Notes: generated by a model not told the origin, from the sequence alone. A stretch of 64,000 nucleotides of DNA from Conexibacter sp. DBS9H8 (GCF_023330685.1 NZ_CP097128.1:2542001-2606000); one strand, 5' to 3'; shown: positions 44,681-55,385, counted from the stretch's first letter. Translations and numbers: made by a program.

Positions 44681-45340
44681 ATGCGAACCGTCCCCCATGA
44701 CCTCCTCACCGCGCTGCGGGCGATGCTCGTCTTCACGGTGCTCTGCGGCATCCTCGTCCCACTCGTCGTGTTCGGCGTCGGCCAGGCTGCCTTCTCCGCC
44801 AACGCGAACGGCCAGCTTGTCCACTACCGCGGCCATCTTGTCGGCTCGAACCTGATCGGCCAGAACTTCGCCGACCCGGTCCTGCGCCACGGCCGCCCCG
44901 TGCTCGCCGCCGGCGTTCCGGAGACCACCCCGGACCCGCGGTTCTTCCAGACCCGCCCGTCCGGAACGACGCCGGCCGACAACGATGCGGCGACGACCTT
45001 TGCCAACTACGGGCCGAACTCGACGATTACGCTGCAGGCAATCCGCGCGAACATCGCTGCCTACATCGCGCTCAACGGGCGCTACGTTCCCGGCGGTCTC
45101 ACCGCCGCGAAGGTCCCCGTCGACGCCGCCGACACGTCCGCCTCCGGCGTCGACCCCGACATCTCACCGGCCAACGCGGCCCTCCAGGCATACCGCGTCG
45201 CCGCCGTCGACCATCTCCCGCTCGCCCGCGTCCGGGCGCTGATCGCCGCCAACACGGGCGCGCGTGGCCTCGGGATTCTCGGTGAACCGACCGTCAACGT
45301 CCTCGAACTCAACCTCGCGATCGATCGGATGATCAAGTAG
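44681..45340 (+). CDS. kdpC: potassium-transporting ATPase subunit KdpC
   Basis: A 219-residue protein with one N-terminal membrane helix (residues 10-33) and a periplasmic-side domain. It has LVGSNLIGQNFADP, FQTRPS, NYGPNSTITLQ, the central VPVDAADTSASGVDPDISPANAALQAYRVA (the KdpC S-x-S-G-L-D-P-H-I-S-x-x-x-A consensus) and the terminal GILGEPTVNVLELNLAID. The histidine of DPHIS is replaced by Asp. It lies between kdpA and kdpB, whereas the usual order is A-B-C. The stop touches the kdpB start directly. Confidence 0.95.
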   Translation: MRTVPHDLLTALRAMLVFTVLCGILVPLVVFGVGQAAFSANANGQLVHYRGHLVGSNLIGQNFADPVLRHGRPVLAAGVPETTPDPRFFQTRPSGTTPADNDAATTFANYGPNSTITLQAIRANIAAYIALNGRYVPGGLTAAKVPVDAADTSASGVDPDISPANAALQAYRVAAVDHLPLARVRALIAANTGARGLGILGEPTVNVLELNLAIDRMIK

Positions 45341-47452
<2,112 letters not shown>

Positions 47453-47478
47453 GGCCGCCGCCGCGGCGATAGGTCGGC

Positions 47479-48603
47479 ATGGCACGGGATCTCACGGCAA
47501 CGGTCGCTCAACTCGCCCCCCCCGTGGGGCGCGGGCGCCACAAGATCTTCCTCGGCATGGCCGCCGGGGTCGGCAAGACCTACCGGATGCTCCAGGAGGG
47601 ACGGGCCGAGGCCGAGGCCGGCCGGGACGTGGTGATCGGCTACCTCGAGCCCCACGACCGGCCGGACACGGCCGCCCAGGCGGTCGGGTTGGAGGTGCTG
47701 CCTCGCCGCGGGGTCAGCTACCGCAACAACCGGATCGAGGAGCTTGACCTGGTCGGCATCCTCACGCGCGATCCGGAGCTGTGCCTGATCGACGAGCTCG
47801 CCCACACCAACGCCCCCGGCGTCGAGCACGCCAAGCGCTACGAGGACGTCGAGGAGGTTCTCGCCGCGGGCGTCGATGTCTATTCGACCGTCAACGTCCA
47901 GCACCTGGAGGGGCTCAACGACCGGGTGAGCGAGCTCACCGGCATCCGGGTCCGCGAGACGATCCCCGACCGGCTGCTGTCCGAGGCCGATGAGGTCGTG
48001 CTCGTCGACCTCACCCCGGAGGCGCTGATCGAACGCCTCCGTGCCGGCAAGATCTACCCGCCCGACGCGATCGGGGCCGCCCTCGACGGGTTCTTCCGGA
48101 TCGAGAACCTCGCCGCGCTGCGCGAGACCGCCCTGCGCCAGGTCGCCGAGGAGGTCGAGGCCAAGCGGGTCCGGACCGATCACGCCGACCGGCTGCTTGC
48201 CCTCATCACCCCCCAGCCGGGTGCCCAGCGGATCGTCCGCCGGGCCTGGCGGACCGCCCAGCGGATCGGAGCCGAGCTCGACGTGCTGTGGGTGGCCGGC
48301 CGTGAGCCGACCGCCGCCGAGGAGGAGCAGCTCGCCGCCCTGCGCAGCCTCACCTCCGTCCTCGGCGCCCACCTGCTCGTCGAGTACGGCGAACCGGTTG
48401 CCGAGGTGATCGCACGGGTCGTGGGTGAGCGGGCGAGCACGTTCGTCGTCGTCGGCGCTCCCCGGCCTCGCGGCTCGCTCGCGCGGCTGCTCGCTCCTGA
48501 GCTCGCACTCCAACTGCTCGCCCGGCTTCCCGGGGTCGACGTCCAGATCGTCGCCGCCCGGGCCGCCCCGGCGCGCCACGCCGACCGAGAGGAGAGGTCC
48601 TAG
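47479..48603 (+). CDS. kdpD: KdpD N-terminal sensor + USP protein without kinase
   Basis: A 374-residue cytoplasmic protein equal to the N-terminal third of KdpD. It has Walker A-like FLGMAAGVGKTYRML (26-38), Walker B-like LCLIDELAHTNAPG (101-114), EDVEEVLAAGVDVYSTVNVQHLEGLND, and then a USP domain about residues 240-365 (RIGAELDVLWVAG to VVVGAPRPRGSLARLL). It stops without the four-helix DUF4118 unit or kinase, which are encoded at 33234-34691. Short KdpD forms of this kind are known in cyanobacteria and Deinococcus. It may sense ATP and K+ or c-di-AMP and act on the separate kinase (inference). Confidence 0.9.
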   Translation: MARDLTATVAQLAPPVGRGRHKIFLGMAAGVGKTYRMLQEGRAEAEAGRDVVIGYLEPHDRPDTAAQAVGLEVLPRRGVSYRNNRIEELDLVGILTRDPELCLIDELAHTNAPGVEHAKRYEDVEEVLAAGVDVYSTVNVQHLEGLNDRVSELTGIRVRETIPDRLLSEADEVVLVDLTPEALIERLRAGKIYPPDAIGAALDGFFRIENLAALRETALRQVAEEVEAKRVRTDHADRLLALITPQPGAQRIVRRAWRTAQRIGAELDVLWVAGREPTAAEEEQLAALRSLTSVLGAHLLVEYGEPVAEVIARVVGERASTFVVVGAPRPRGSLARLLAPELALQLLARLPGVDVQIVAARAAPARHADREERS

Positions 48604-49119
48604 ATGGTGATCGTCGCCGTGGCGATCCTCGCCGCCGCCCTGCTGTTGACGTTCGGGCTCCGGCGGGCCCGCGGGGCCAAGACGACCGCGCCCCTCGCCC
48701 GCGGTCCGGAACGCGTTCTGTTCCCCTACGTCGCCGGTCCCGGCGCTCCCGCCGCCTTGGACGTCGCGCTCCGGCTCACCCGTTCAGAAGCGGGCACCCT
48801 CGTTCCCGTCTACCTCGCGCGGGTGCCGCTCCATCTCAGCCTCGACGCGCCGCTGCCCCGTCAGTCCCAGACGGTCCTCACCCTCCAGGAGCGGATCGAG
48901 GCCCGGGCGGCGAGCACCGGAGTTCCGGTCGACTCACGCGTTCACCGGGGCCGCTCGGTCCGTCACGCCCTGCGTGAGACGATCGCCCACGAGCGCTTTG
49001 ACCGGATCGTCGTCGCCGCCGCCCACCGCAACGAGACCGGCGGCTTTGACGCCGATGACATCGCCTGGCTGCTGCGGACCGCGCCGGGCGAGATCGTCGT
49101 CCTCCGCGGCGCCGACTGA
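48604..49119 (+). CDS. membrane-anchored universal stress protein
   Basis: A 171-residue protein: one N-terminal helix (residues 2-18), a basic stop-transfer segment and a cytoplasmic USP-like domain (RVLFPYVAGPGAPAALDVALRL to APGEIVVLRGAD). It lacks the canonical G-x2-G-x9-G-S/T ATP loop in clear form. It follows the KdpD sensor directly (its ATG begins at the next base after the TAG) and is the last gene of the kdp unit, so it may modulate the pump or the sensor. Confidence 0.72.
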   Translation: MVIVAVAILAAALLLTFGLRRARGAKTTAPLARGPERVLFPYVAGPGAPAALDVALRLTRSEAGTLVPVYLARVPLHLSLDAPLPRQSQTVLTLQERIEARAASTGVPVDSRVHRGRSVRHALRETIAHERFDRIVVAAAHRNETGGFDADDIAWLLRTAPGEIVVLRGAD

Positions 49120-49125
49120 CGGTGG

Positions 49126-49142
49126 GGCTCCGCCCCGGAGCC
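49126..49142. terminator. hairpin ending the kdp operon
   Basis: GGCTCC and GGAGCC pair around GCCCC seven bases after the last kdp-unit stop; an alternative GGGGC/GCCCC pairing overlaps it. It lies in the 48-base convergent interval with the hydrolase gene. Confidence 0.4.
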
Positions 49143-49167
49143 GCGAGCCCGCGGCACTCGGTTCGTC

Positions 49168-49869
49168 TCAGCGCAGGTGCGCCTCGAAGAAGTCGTCGAT
49201 CCGCCGCCAGGCGTCCTCGGCGGCGGCGTGCTCGTAGTTGAACCCGACCATCCGCATCAGCGGCCCGAACGGGCCGGTGCTGATCCGGTTCATGAAGCTG
49301 TGCCCCGCCTCGGGGTACTCCTTGACGTCGTGGGGAACTCCGACGGCCTGCAGGGCCGTCTCGAGCCGCGCCGCCCGGCCGGGCAGGCTCCGGTCCCGCG
49401 CCCCGTAGCTGGCGACGACCGGGCAGGCCCCGGCGAGCCGCTGGGCCGCATCGGCGGGCACCTCACCATAGTTGACCGACGCGGCCTGAAAGGGGAAGCG
49501 CGGGGCACACAGCAGGGCAAAGCCGCCGCCCATGCAGAAGCCGATGATCCCGATCTTCCCCGTGCAGTCGGCGCGGTCAGCGAGCCAGACGCGGGCGGCC
49601 TCGATGTCGGCGTAGGCCTCCCCGGTCCCCGACCGGGACGCCGACAGGGTCGCCATCACGCAGCGCAGCCCGCGACCCGAGTACAGGTCGGGGGCGAAGG
49701 CGAGGTAGCCGGCGGCGGCGAGCCGGTCCGCCTGGACGCGAATGTCGTCGCTGAGCCCGAGGGCGTCCATGATCACGACGACGCCGGGAAACGGGCCCGC
49801 TCCCCGCGGTTGGGCGAGGTAGGCGCCGAGCTCCCGTCCGGGCGCCGGGGCGTAGCTGAGGTCGGGCAT
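49168..49869 (-). CDS. dienelactone hydrolase family protein
   Basis: A 233-residue alpha/beta-hydrolase with the cysteine nucleophile of dienelactone hydrolases: Cys112 in GIIGFCMGGGFALL, Asp in ASYGARDRSLPG and His in YPEAGHSFMN. The family opens cyclic lactone esters, but many members have other ester substrates. ATG 49869 begins MPDLSYAPAPGRELGAYLAQP. It is divergent from the TauE/SafE gene with 79 bases between starts. No aromatic-degradation genes are nearby, so the substrate is unknown. Confidence 0.87.
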   Translation of the reverse strand: MPDLSYAPAPGRELGAYLAQPRGAGPFPGVVVIMDALGLSDDIRVQADRLAAAGYLAFAPDLYSGRGLRCVMATLSASRSGTGEAYADIEAARVWLADRADCTGKIGIIGFCMGGGFALLCAPRFPFQAASVNYGEVPADAAQRLAGACPVVASYGARDRSLPGRAARLETALQAVGVPHDVKEYPEAGHSFMNRISTGPFGPLMRMVGFNYEHAAAEDAWRRIDDFFEAHLR

Positions 49870-49948
49870 GGGCGCGACGCTAGCGCACCTCGGCCGGGGC
49901 CGCATGGAGCGCACGCGGCCTGGGCGGCATGTTCTAGCGTGAGGGCCC

Positions 49949-50698
49949 ATGACCGTCCTTCACGCGGCGGCGATCTTCGCCGTCGGCATCGCCGCCGGGA
50001 CGGTGAACACGGTCGTCGGCTCGGGCACCCTGCTGACCTTTCCGACCCTGCTCGCCTTCGGCTACGCCCCGCTCGTGGCGAACGTCTCCAACAACATCGG
50101 GCTCGTGCCCGGGACCGTGTCGGGCGCCTGGGGCTACCGACGGCTGCTCGCCGGCCAGCGCGCCCGGGTGCTGCCCCTCGCGGTCGCCTCCACGCTCGGC
50201 GGGATCATTGGCGCCGTCCTCCTCCTCAGCCTTCCGCCGAGCGCCTTTGCGGCGATCGTGCCCGTCTTCATCGCCGTCGCGCTTCTGCTCATCGTCGCCC
50301 AGCGGCCGATCAGCCGCTGGCTCGCCACCGACCGGGGGGCGCCGCGTACCGGCGCCAGCGCGTCGGCGCGCCTCGGCGTCGCCTGCTCGGGCGTCTACGG
50401 CGGCTACTTCGGCGCCGCCCAGGGGATCCTGCTGCTGGCGATCCTCGGCCTCACCGTCGACGACGAGCTCCAGCGCCTCAACGCCGCCAAGGTCGTCCTC
50501 GCCGGCACGGTCAACTGTGTCGCCGGGGTCATCTTCGTCTTCGTCGCCCATGTCAACTGGGCCGTCGCGGGCCTGATCGCCGCCGGCTCCCTGCTCGGCG
50601 GCATGTTCGGCGCCCGCTTTGGCCAGCGTCTCTCCCCCACGGTGCTGCGCTGGCTGATCGTGATCGTCGGCGTCGTGGCGATCGTCAAGCTGCTCTGA
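49949..50698 (+). CDS. TauE/SafE family membrane transporter
   Basis: A 249-residue protein with eight hydrophobic helices. The two-fold repeated motifs GIAAGTVNTVVGSGTLLTFPTLLAFG and VYGGYFGAAQGILLLAILGL are typical of TauE/SafE (DUF81) carriers, which export sulfite, sulfoacetate or related anions. There is no sulfur-metabolism gene next to it. It starts at ATG 49949. Confidence 0.88.
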   Translation: MTVLHAAAIFAVGIAAGTVNTVVGSGTLLTFPTLLAFGYAPLVANVSNNIGLVPGTVSGAWGYRRLLAGQRARVLPLAVASTLGGIIGAVLLLSLPPSAFAAIVPVFIAVALLLIVAQRPISRWLATDRGAPRTGASASARLGVACSGVYGGYFGAAQGILLLAILGLTVDDELQRLNAAKVVLAGTVNCVAGVIFVFVAHVNWAVAGLIAAGSLLGGMFGARFGQRLSPTVLRWLIVIVGVVAIVKLL

Positions 50699-50711
50699 GC
50701 CCACCACGGCC

Positions 50712-50735
50712 GGCCGGCGCGACCGCCCGCCGGCC
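50712..50735. terminator. bidirectional hairpin between the TauE/SafE and SCO-TlpA genes
   Basis: GGCCGGCG and CGCCGGCC pair perfectly around an eight-base loop in the 65-base convergent interval. It probably serves both transcripts. Confidence 0.5.
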
Positions 50736-50763
50736 ATGGATGGCCGTCACCGCGCCGAGCCGC

Positions 50764-53169
50764 TCAGCCGGTCGCGTACCCGGAGATCTGGGCGGCGAGC
50801 TGCTGCTCGGAGGAGTACTCGCCGATCTGGATGTAGGTCCGCTGGCCGGCCGCGTTGAAGAAGATCGTCGTCGGGGTTCCCTCGACGCCGCCGGGGAGCA
50901 GCGCCGCCGGAACCGACCCGGAGGAGATCGCATAGCTCGGGTAGGAGACGTGGTGGCGGGCGAGGAAGCCCAGCGCGGCGGCCTGGCTCGCGTCGTCGTA
51001 GTCGACCCCGAGGAAGGCGACGTGCTTCCCGTACCGCGCCGATTCGGTGGCAAACCAAGGGAACTCCTGCTGGCAGGGGGCGCAGGTGGAGGCCCACACG
51101 TTGACGACGACGGGGTGTCCGCGCAGCGCCCGCAGCCGGGCGACGAGCGCCGCGCCGCCGCCGGTGAGGATGTCGCTCGCCTGGCGGTGCAGTGCGGCGA
51201 GGGCGGGCGGGGATCCCGTGAGAGCGCGGGCGACCCCGGTGGCGGTCGGCGCCCCCGCCGCCGGCTTCAGCGCCGCGGGGATCGTGCTCGCGAGCGTCTT
51301 CAGCGTCGGCCAGCCCTGTGTGTAGATCTCCTGGGTCCACGGCGTCGTCGCCGTCGGGTCCGTGGTCGTGTCGTGGGCGCCGGGGACGGCGAGCACGAAC
51401 CACGGTTCTCCGGTCACCCCGTACCCGTCGGCGAGCCGTCCGGTCGTGTCGATCGCCACCGGATAATCGAGGTGCATCCCGGCGAGGAAGCTCCTCAGCG
51501 CCTGGGGGCCAGGTTCGACGCTCGCCTCGTCGACGGCGGTGATCGGCGGCAGCCCGCGGCGGCGGGCGAGGCGCGCGTAGGCGTTGAGGGACTCCATCTC
51601 CGCCCGGATCGGGGTCGACTGCTGATCCCAGCTGGCAAAGAACAGGTACAGGTGCGGCCCGCCGGTTCCGACCCGGACCGTGCCGCCGCCGTAACGGGGC
51701 AGGGTCGCCGGGGTGTTCGGGGCGATCCCGCGGATCGGGGCGTAGGAGAAGTGGGTGCTGACGGGCGGGTGGCCGGGCAGCAGCCGCGAGGCCTCCTGGG
51801 CGAGCTCCTGGCCGAACTGGCCGATCGCCGCGTAGGAGGAGTAGGTGAGGTAGGCCTGGCGGAGCCGGCCCTGGGGGTCGATCACGAACAGCGCGGGGGT
51901 GTGGTCGATCAGGTTCGACCTCGCGTTGATGTCCCCGCCGACCCCGTAGGCGTCCCACACCCGTTGAAGCTGGGCGAGGCGGCCGGTGAGGAAGTGCCAC
52001 TGGCCGATCAGCCCGTGCAGCTGGGTGTAGGCGGCGACGTCCTGGATCTGGGTCGAGCGCCAGTTCGCGTTGACGCCGAGCAGTTGCACGTCCTTGCCCG
52101 CCGGCCCGAGCGAGCGCTTCGCGTCGACCATCGCCTGGGTGGTGAGCGGACAGATCGTCTGGCACTCGTCGTCGGTGAAGGAGAGCAGGACGACCTTGCC
52201 CCGGTACTGGCGGAGGCTGACGCTCTGCCCGGTCTCGTCGGTGAGCCTGAAGTTGGGGGCCGGACGGTCGCCGAGAGAGGTTCCGGTCGTCAGGAACGGG
52301 TTGGTCGCCAGCGCGCTCGGGCCGTCAGCCTGGGCGCCGCTGGAGTGCACGACGACGGCGAGCACCACGAGGGCGCCAAGAGCACCGAGCCCGAGCGCGA
52401 GCCCGGGAACGGCGATCCCGCCGCGAGACAGCAGCGCCCGTCCGCGGGCGAGGCCGCGACGGCGTCGCCACAGGGCCGGCGCCCAGAACACCGCCCCGAG
52501 GATCACGAGCAGGCCGACGGCGATCACCCACGGGCTGACCGTGCGGGCGCGGGCAGCGGCTGTGGGCTCGCTGCCCGCGGCGGACGCCGCCGAGCTGCGG
52601 GCGAGAAGGCCGCTCGGAGCGGTCGCGGCGGCTGCGGTCGCGCGCTGGGTGAGCGTCGCCGAGCGAGCGGCGCGGGCGAGTGCGGCCGGGGCGACGCCGG
52701 CGCTCACCTCGACCTCGCGGACCGCCGTCTGCGCGGCGGCGGTGAGCGCGGCCGGACCGGGTCCGGTGGTGATGTGGGTGATGCTCGCGCCGGTGACGTG
52801 CCGGTACCAGAAGAAGCCGATCCCCTGGGGCATCACGACGACAAGCCGGCCGCTGTAGGCGAGCTCGAGCTCGGTCCCGAGGTAGCGGGCATAGGCGGCC
52901 GGCTGGCCCCACAGCGCGGTGACGGTGCCGAGGTCGGCGGCGTGGCCGATGATCGCCACGCGGACCGGGGCGTGCAGGGCTGTCGTCGCGTTGAGCAGCC
53001 GGCCGAGGGCGAGCTCCTGGGCGGTGGAGAGGTTGTCGTCGGCGCCCGCGAACAGGTTCTGGTAGACGAGCACGTCCGAGCCGGGGTCGCCGTCGGCCCG
53101 GGCGAGGGACGGCAGGGCACCGGCGAGCAGCACGAGCAGACAGACGACGGTGAGCCCGAGGCGTCTCAT
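50764..53169 (-). CDS. four-domain envelope protein: unnamed alpha/beta domain, SCO, cysteine-less thioredoxin, TlpA
   Basis: An 801-residue secreted/membrane protein. Signal peptide 1-24; domain A 25-125 (DGDPGSDVLVYQ, HAADLGTVTALWGQPAAYARYLG, LVVVMPQGIGFF), shared with the next gene; Ala-rich stretch; two membrane helices near 214-234 and 250-275. A SCO/redoxin domain follows (about 300-465) with copper ligands Cys336 and Cys340 in DECQTICPL and His423 in LIDHTPAL. A third thioredoxin-like fold (about 495-600) has WDQQS where W-C-x-x-C is expected and keeps a cis-Pro-like GEPWFVLA. The last domain (680-801) is TlpA-like with WASTCAPC (Cys696, Cys699) and GTPTTIFF. A role in thiol/copper delivery to an envelope protein is inferred. 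Confidence 0.8.
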   Translation of the reverse strand: MRRLGLTVVCLLVLLAGALPSLARADGDPGSDVLVYQNLFAGADDNLSTAQELALGRLLNATTALHAPVRVAIIGHAADLGTVTALWGQPAAYARYLGTELELAYSGRLVVVMPQGIGFFWYRHVTGASITHITTGPGPAALTAAAQTAVREVEVSAGVAPAALARAARSATLTQRATAAAATAPSGLLARSSAASAAGSEPTAAARARTVSPWVIAVGLLVILGAVFWAPALWRRRRGLARGRALLSRGGIAVPGLALGLGALGALVVLAVVVHSSGAQADGPSALATNPFLTTGTSLGDRPAPNFRLTDETGQSVSLRQYRGKVVLLSFTDDECQTICPLTTQAMVDAKRSLGPAGKDVQLLGVNANWRSTQIQDVAAYTQLHGLIGQWHFLTGRLAQLQRVWDAYGVGGDINARSNLIDHTPALFVIDPQGRLRQAYLTYSSYAAIGQFGQELAQEASRLLPGHPPVSTHFSYAPIRGIAPNTPATLPRYGGGTVRVGTGGPHLYLFFASWDQQSTPIRAEMESLNAYARLARRRGLPPITAVDEASVEPGPQALRSFLAGMHLDYPVAIDTTGRLADGYGVTGEPWFVLAVPGAHDTTTDPTATTPWTQEIYTQGWPTLKTLASTIPAALKPAAGAPTATGVARALTGSPPALAALHRQASDILTGGGAALVARLRALRGHPVVVNVWASTCAPCQQEFPWFATESARYGKHVAFLGVDYDDASQAAALGFLARHHVSYPSYAISSGSVPAALLPGGVEGTPTTIFFNAAGQRTYIQIGEYSSEQQLAAQISGYATG

Positions 53170-53822
53170 GCGGCCACCCGCGCCCGCAGCGGTCGGGCGC
53201 GCAGACTCGCCGTCCAGACGCCCGCGAGGATCACCGCCCCGACGAGCAGGCCGATCAGCGGCAGCGGGCTCCCGGAGCCGCCCGCGGCGGCGTGGACACG
53301 GACGGCCCCGACGTTGACGTGCAGGCCGTTGTCAGCTGCGAGACGGCCGAGCACGTACTGGGCGCCACCGGCAAGGTCCCCACCGGGGGCGTTGAGGCCG
53401 CCGAGGGCCTTCTGATCCGCCGCGGAGGGGGTCGTGGCGGGGACGTAGAGACCGTATCCCTGCGGCATCACGACGAGGACGGCGCCGTGGAACTGCAGCG
53501 ACAGCTCCCGACCGAGGTAGTAGGCGTACTGCGCCGGCTGCTTCCACAGCTCGGTGACCGTGCCGAGGTCCGCCGCGGAGGCGATCAGCGCGACCCGAAT
53601 CGGCAGTCCCGCCCGCGTGATCGCCTGCGTCGTCGCGGCGAGCTGGGCGGCCTGCTGGGGGCTCGCCCCGGAGTCGGGCGGGTTGAAGACGGGGTCGAAG
53701 ACGAGCACGTCACTGGCCGGGTCACCGTCGGCGAGGGCGGCCGGGGCAAACCCGGCGGCCAGCCCTGTCAGCGCGAGGAGCGCAAGAATGACGGCGATGA
53801 TCCGACGCACGGCGCTTCTCAT
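53166..53822 (-). CDS. secreted single-helix protein, paralogue of domain A of the SCO-TlpA fusion
   Basis: A 218-residue protein: signal peptide (MRSAVRRIIAVILALLALTG), then ADGDPASDVLVFDPVF, SAADLGTVTELWKQPAQYAYYLG and VLVVMPQGYGLY, then a C-terminal helix (residues 187-205) and a short basic tail. These segments align with domain A of the 801-residue protein, which begins four bases before this gene's stop (ATGA overlap). The two are a tandem pair of the same family. The domain resembles a TPM-like alpha/beta fold only loosely. The start overlaps that of the divergent gene. Confidence 0.72.
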   Translation of the reverse strand: MRSAVRRIIAVILALLALTGLAAGFAPAALADGDPASDVLVFDPVFNPPDSGASPQQAAQLAATTQAITRAGLPIRVALIASAADLGTVTELWKQPAQYAYYLGRELSLQFHGAVLVVMPQGYGLYVPATTPSAADQKALGGLNAPGGDLAGGAQYVLGRLAADNGLHVNVGAVRVHAAAGGSGSPLPLIGLLVGAVILAGVWTASLRARPLRARVAA

Positions 53823-54765
53823 TATGGCGGTGAGCCTTGTCCTCGGCCTGGGCGCGCCGGCCGCCGCCCTCGCCGACGGCCCGGTCGACCCGATCGCGAC
53901 GAACTTCGCCGCCCGGGTGCTCCACACCCCGCCCGGTGTCGTCGCCAAGGTCGTCGACGGCTACCTGCAGCTGTGGGTGTCCGTCGCCCCCGGGCACCGG
54001 GTGACGATCCTCGATCAGCTCGGTGCGCCGTGGCTGCGCTTCGGTCCCGACGGCGTGTTCGAGAACCACAACTCGCTGCTCTACTACATCTCCCAGGTCC
54101 CCGTCGAGGCGATCCCGCCCAAGGACATCACCGCCGCTACGCCGCCCCACTGGTTCAAGGTGAGCGGGGGGCACAGCTGGATGTGGCGCGACGGTCGCCT
54201 GCAGGCCTTCGCGCACCAGAGCCTCCCTCCAGGCACCCGCTATGCGGGTCCCTGGAGCATCGGCGTGATCGCCGACGGGGTCCACACCGCCATCTCCGGC
54301 GGCCTGTACGTGCGACCCGCCCCGACGGTCGTCTGGTTCTGGCCGGTGGCGGTGATCCTCCTCTGCGTGATCGCCGCCTGGCGGGTGCGGTCCGACGGGC
54401 TCGACCGCCGGGTCGTCCGCTGGCTCACCCACGGTCTGCTCGGGGCGCTCGCGATCGTCGCCGTCGCCCGGCTCCTGCACGGCCGCCCGAACGTCAGCGT
54501 CGTCCAGATCATCGAGTTCGTCGCCGCCCTCGCCGGGATCGGCACCGGCGTGGCGTGGTCCATCCGCGGCCGGTTCCCCGCGGCGATCCCGTTCATCGTC
54601 GGGTTCATCGCGCTGTGGGCCGGGCTCACCTTCCTCCCCGTGCTCACCCACTGGGACGCCCAGCTGATCCTCCCCGCCTGGATCGACCGGGCCGCCACCG
54701 TCCTGCTGCTCGGCGGCAGCCTCGGCCTCGTGCTTCTCGCGATGCGCCGGCCGTTGGTGGAATGA
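53788..54765 (+). CDS. exported multi-helix membrane protein, unknown
   Basis: A 325-residue protein. The ATG at 53788 has a strong GAGGAG site seven bases upstream; the next in-frame ATGs (53797, 53824) are weaker choices. A signal peptide (AMIRRTALLIMAVSLVLGL..LADG) is followed by an extracytoplasmic domain of about 150 residues (QLWVSVAPGHRVTILDQLGAPWLRFGPDGVFENHNS, HWFKVSGGHSWMWRDGR) and about five membrane helices in the last 150 residues. No family is recognised. It overlaps the divergent gene by 35 bases at the 5' ends and is coupled to a lipoprotein gene by ATGA. Confidence 0.7.
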   Translation: MTAMIRRTALLIMAVSLVLGLGAPAAALADGPVDPIATNFAARVLHTPPGVVAKVVDGYLQLWVSVAPGHRVTILDQLGAPWLRFGPDGVFENHNSLLYYISQVPVEAIPPKDITAATPPHWFKVSGGHSWMWRDGRLQAFAHQSLPPGTRYAGPWSIGVIADGVHTAISGGLYVRPAPTVVWFWPVAVILLCVIAAWRVRSDGLDRRVVRWLTHGLLGALAIVAVARLLHGRPNVSVVQIIEFVAALAGIGTGVAWSIRGRFPAAIPFIVGFIALWAGLTFLPVLTHWDAQLILPAWIDRAATVLLLGGSLGLVLLAMRRPLVE

Positions 54766-55346
54766 CCGGCCCCGGTGTCCGGCGCCGGCCTGGTCGGGTC
54801 GCCGCACTCGGGTTGGCCGCCGGCCTGCTGCTCACCGGGTGTGGCGGGACGGACCCGCCCGCACCACGCCGGGCGTCACTGAGCGCTCCCGCGGCGATCC
54901 ACATTCCCGCGCGTCTGCTCGCCGAGATGCGACCGATCGGCGCCGGGGTGCGCTTTCACCCGCCGGTGCGGGGCCGTCCGACCGGCGTCTGCGCGCCCCG
55001 GCCCGGACGTGAGGAGGCCCATCTCGAGCTGTTCGGCGCCAACCGGGTCGTGCTGATCGCCGCCGGCGTCGGTATCCGCGGCCGCTGTGTCGGCAACGCG
55101 GTGACGACCGACCCGACCGGGGTCGTCCACTTCCGCCCCGGAGCGACCCTCGCTGATCTGTTCCGGGCCTGGGGTGAGCCGCTCACCGCCACCCGGATGG
55201 CCTCCTTCCGCGGCCCGGTCCGCTACTACCTCGACGGCCGGCGGGTCAGCCACCCGCCGGCGTTGCGTGAGCACGCGGAGATCGTCATCGAGGTCGGCCC
55301 CTACGTCCCCCCGCACGTCCGCTTCACCTTCCCGCCCGGGCTCTGA
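54762..55346 (+). CDS. lipoprotein, unknown
   Basis: A 194-residue exported lipoprotein with lipobox LLLTGC (Cys27). The body (AHLELFGANRVVLIAAGVGIRGR, TTDPTGVVHFRPGATLADLFRAWGEPL, VRYYLDGRRV) resembles a family of actinobacterial envelope proteins that normally have H-T-H-D before T-G-I-I-H, here changed to TTDPTGVVH. I recall that family only as uncharacterised. ATG 54762 overlaps the upstream stop. It closes the four-gene envelope cluster. Confidence 0.68.
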   Translation: MTGPGVRRRPGRVAALGLAAGLLLTGCGGTDPPAPRRASLSAPAAIHIPARLLAEMRPIGAGVRFHPPVRGRPTGVCAPRPGREEAHLELFGANRVVLIAAGVGIRGRCVGNAVTTDPTGVVHFRPGATLADLFRAWGEPLTATRMASFRGPVRYYLDGRRVSHPPALREHAEIVIEVGPYVPPHVRFTFPPGL

Positions 55347-55385
55347 GTCGGCCGGAGTGGTCCCGGGGAGTCGGGATCGCCACCT

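Noticed and set aside
49177..53415. A 1412-codon plus-strand open frame across the hydrolase, TauE/SafE and SCO-TlpA region
   Set aside because: It runs antisense through several genes with clear motifs; at this GC content antisense frames often lack stops. Its translation is low-complexity Gly/Arg/Glu-rich without domains.
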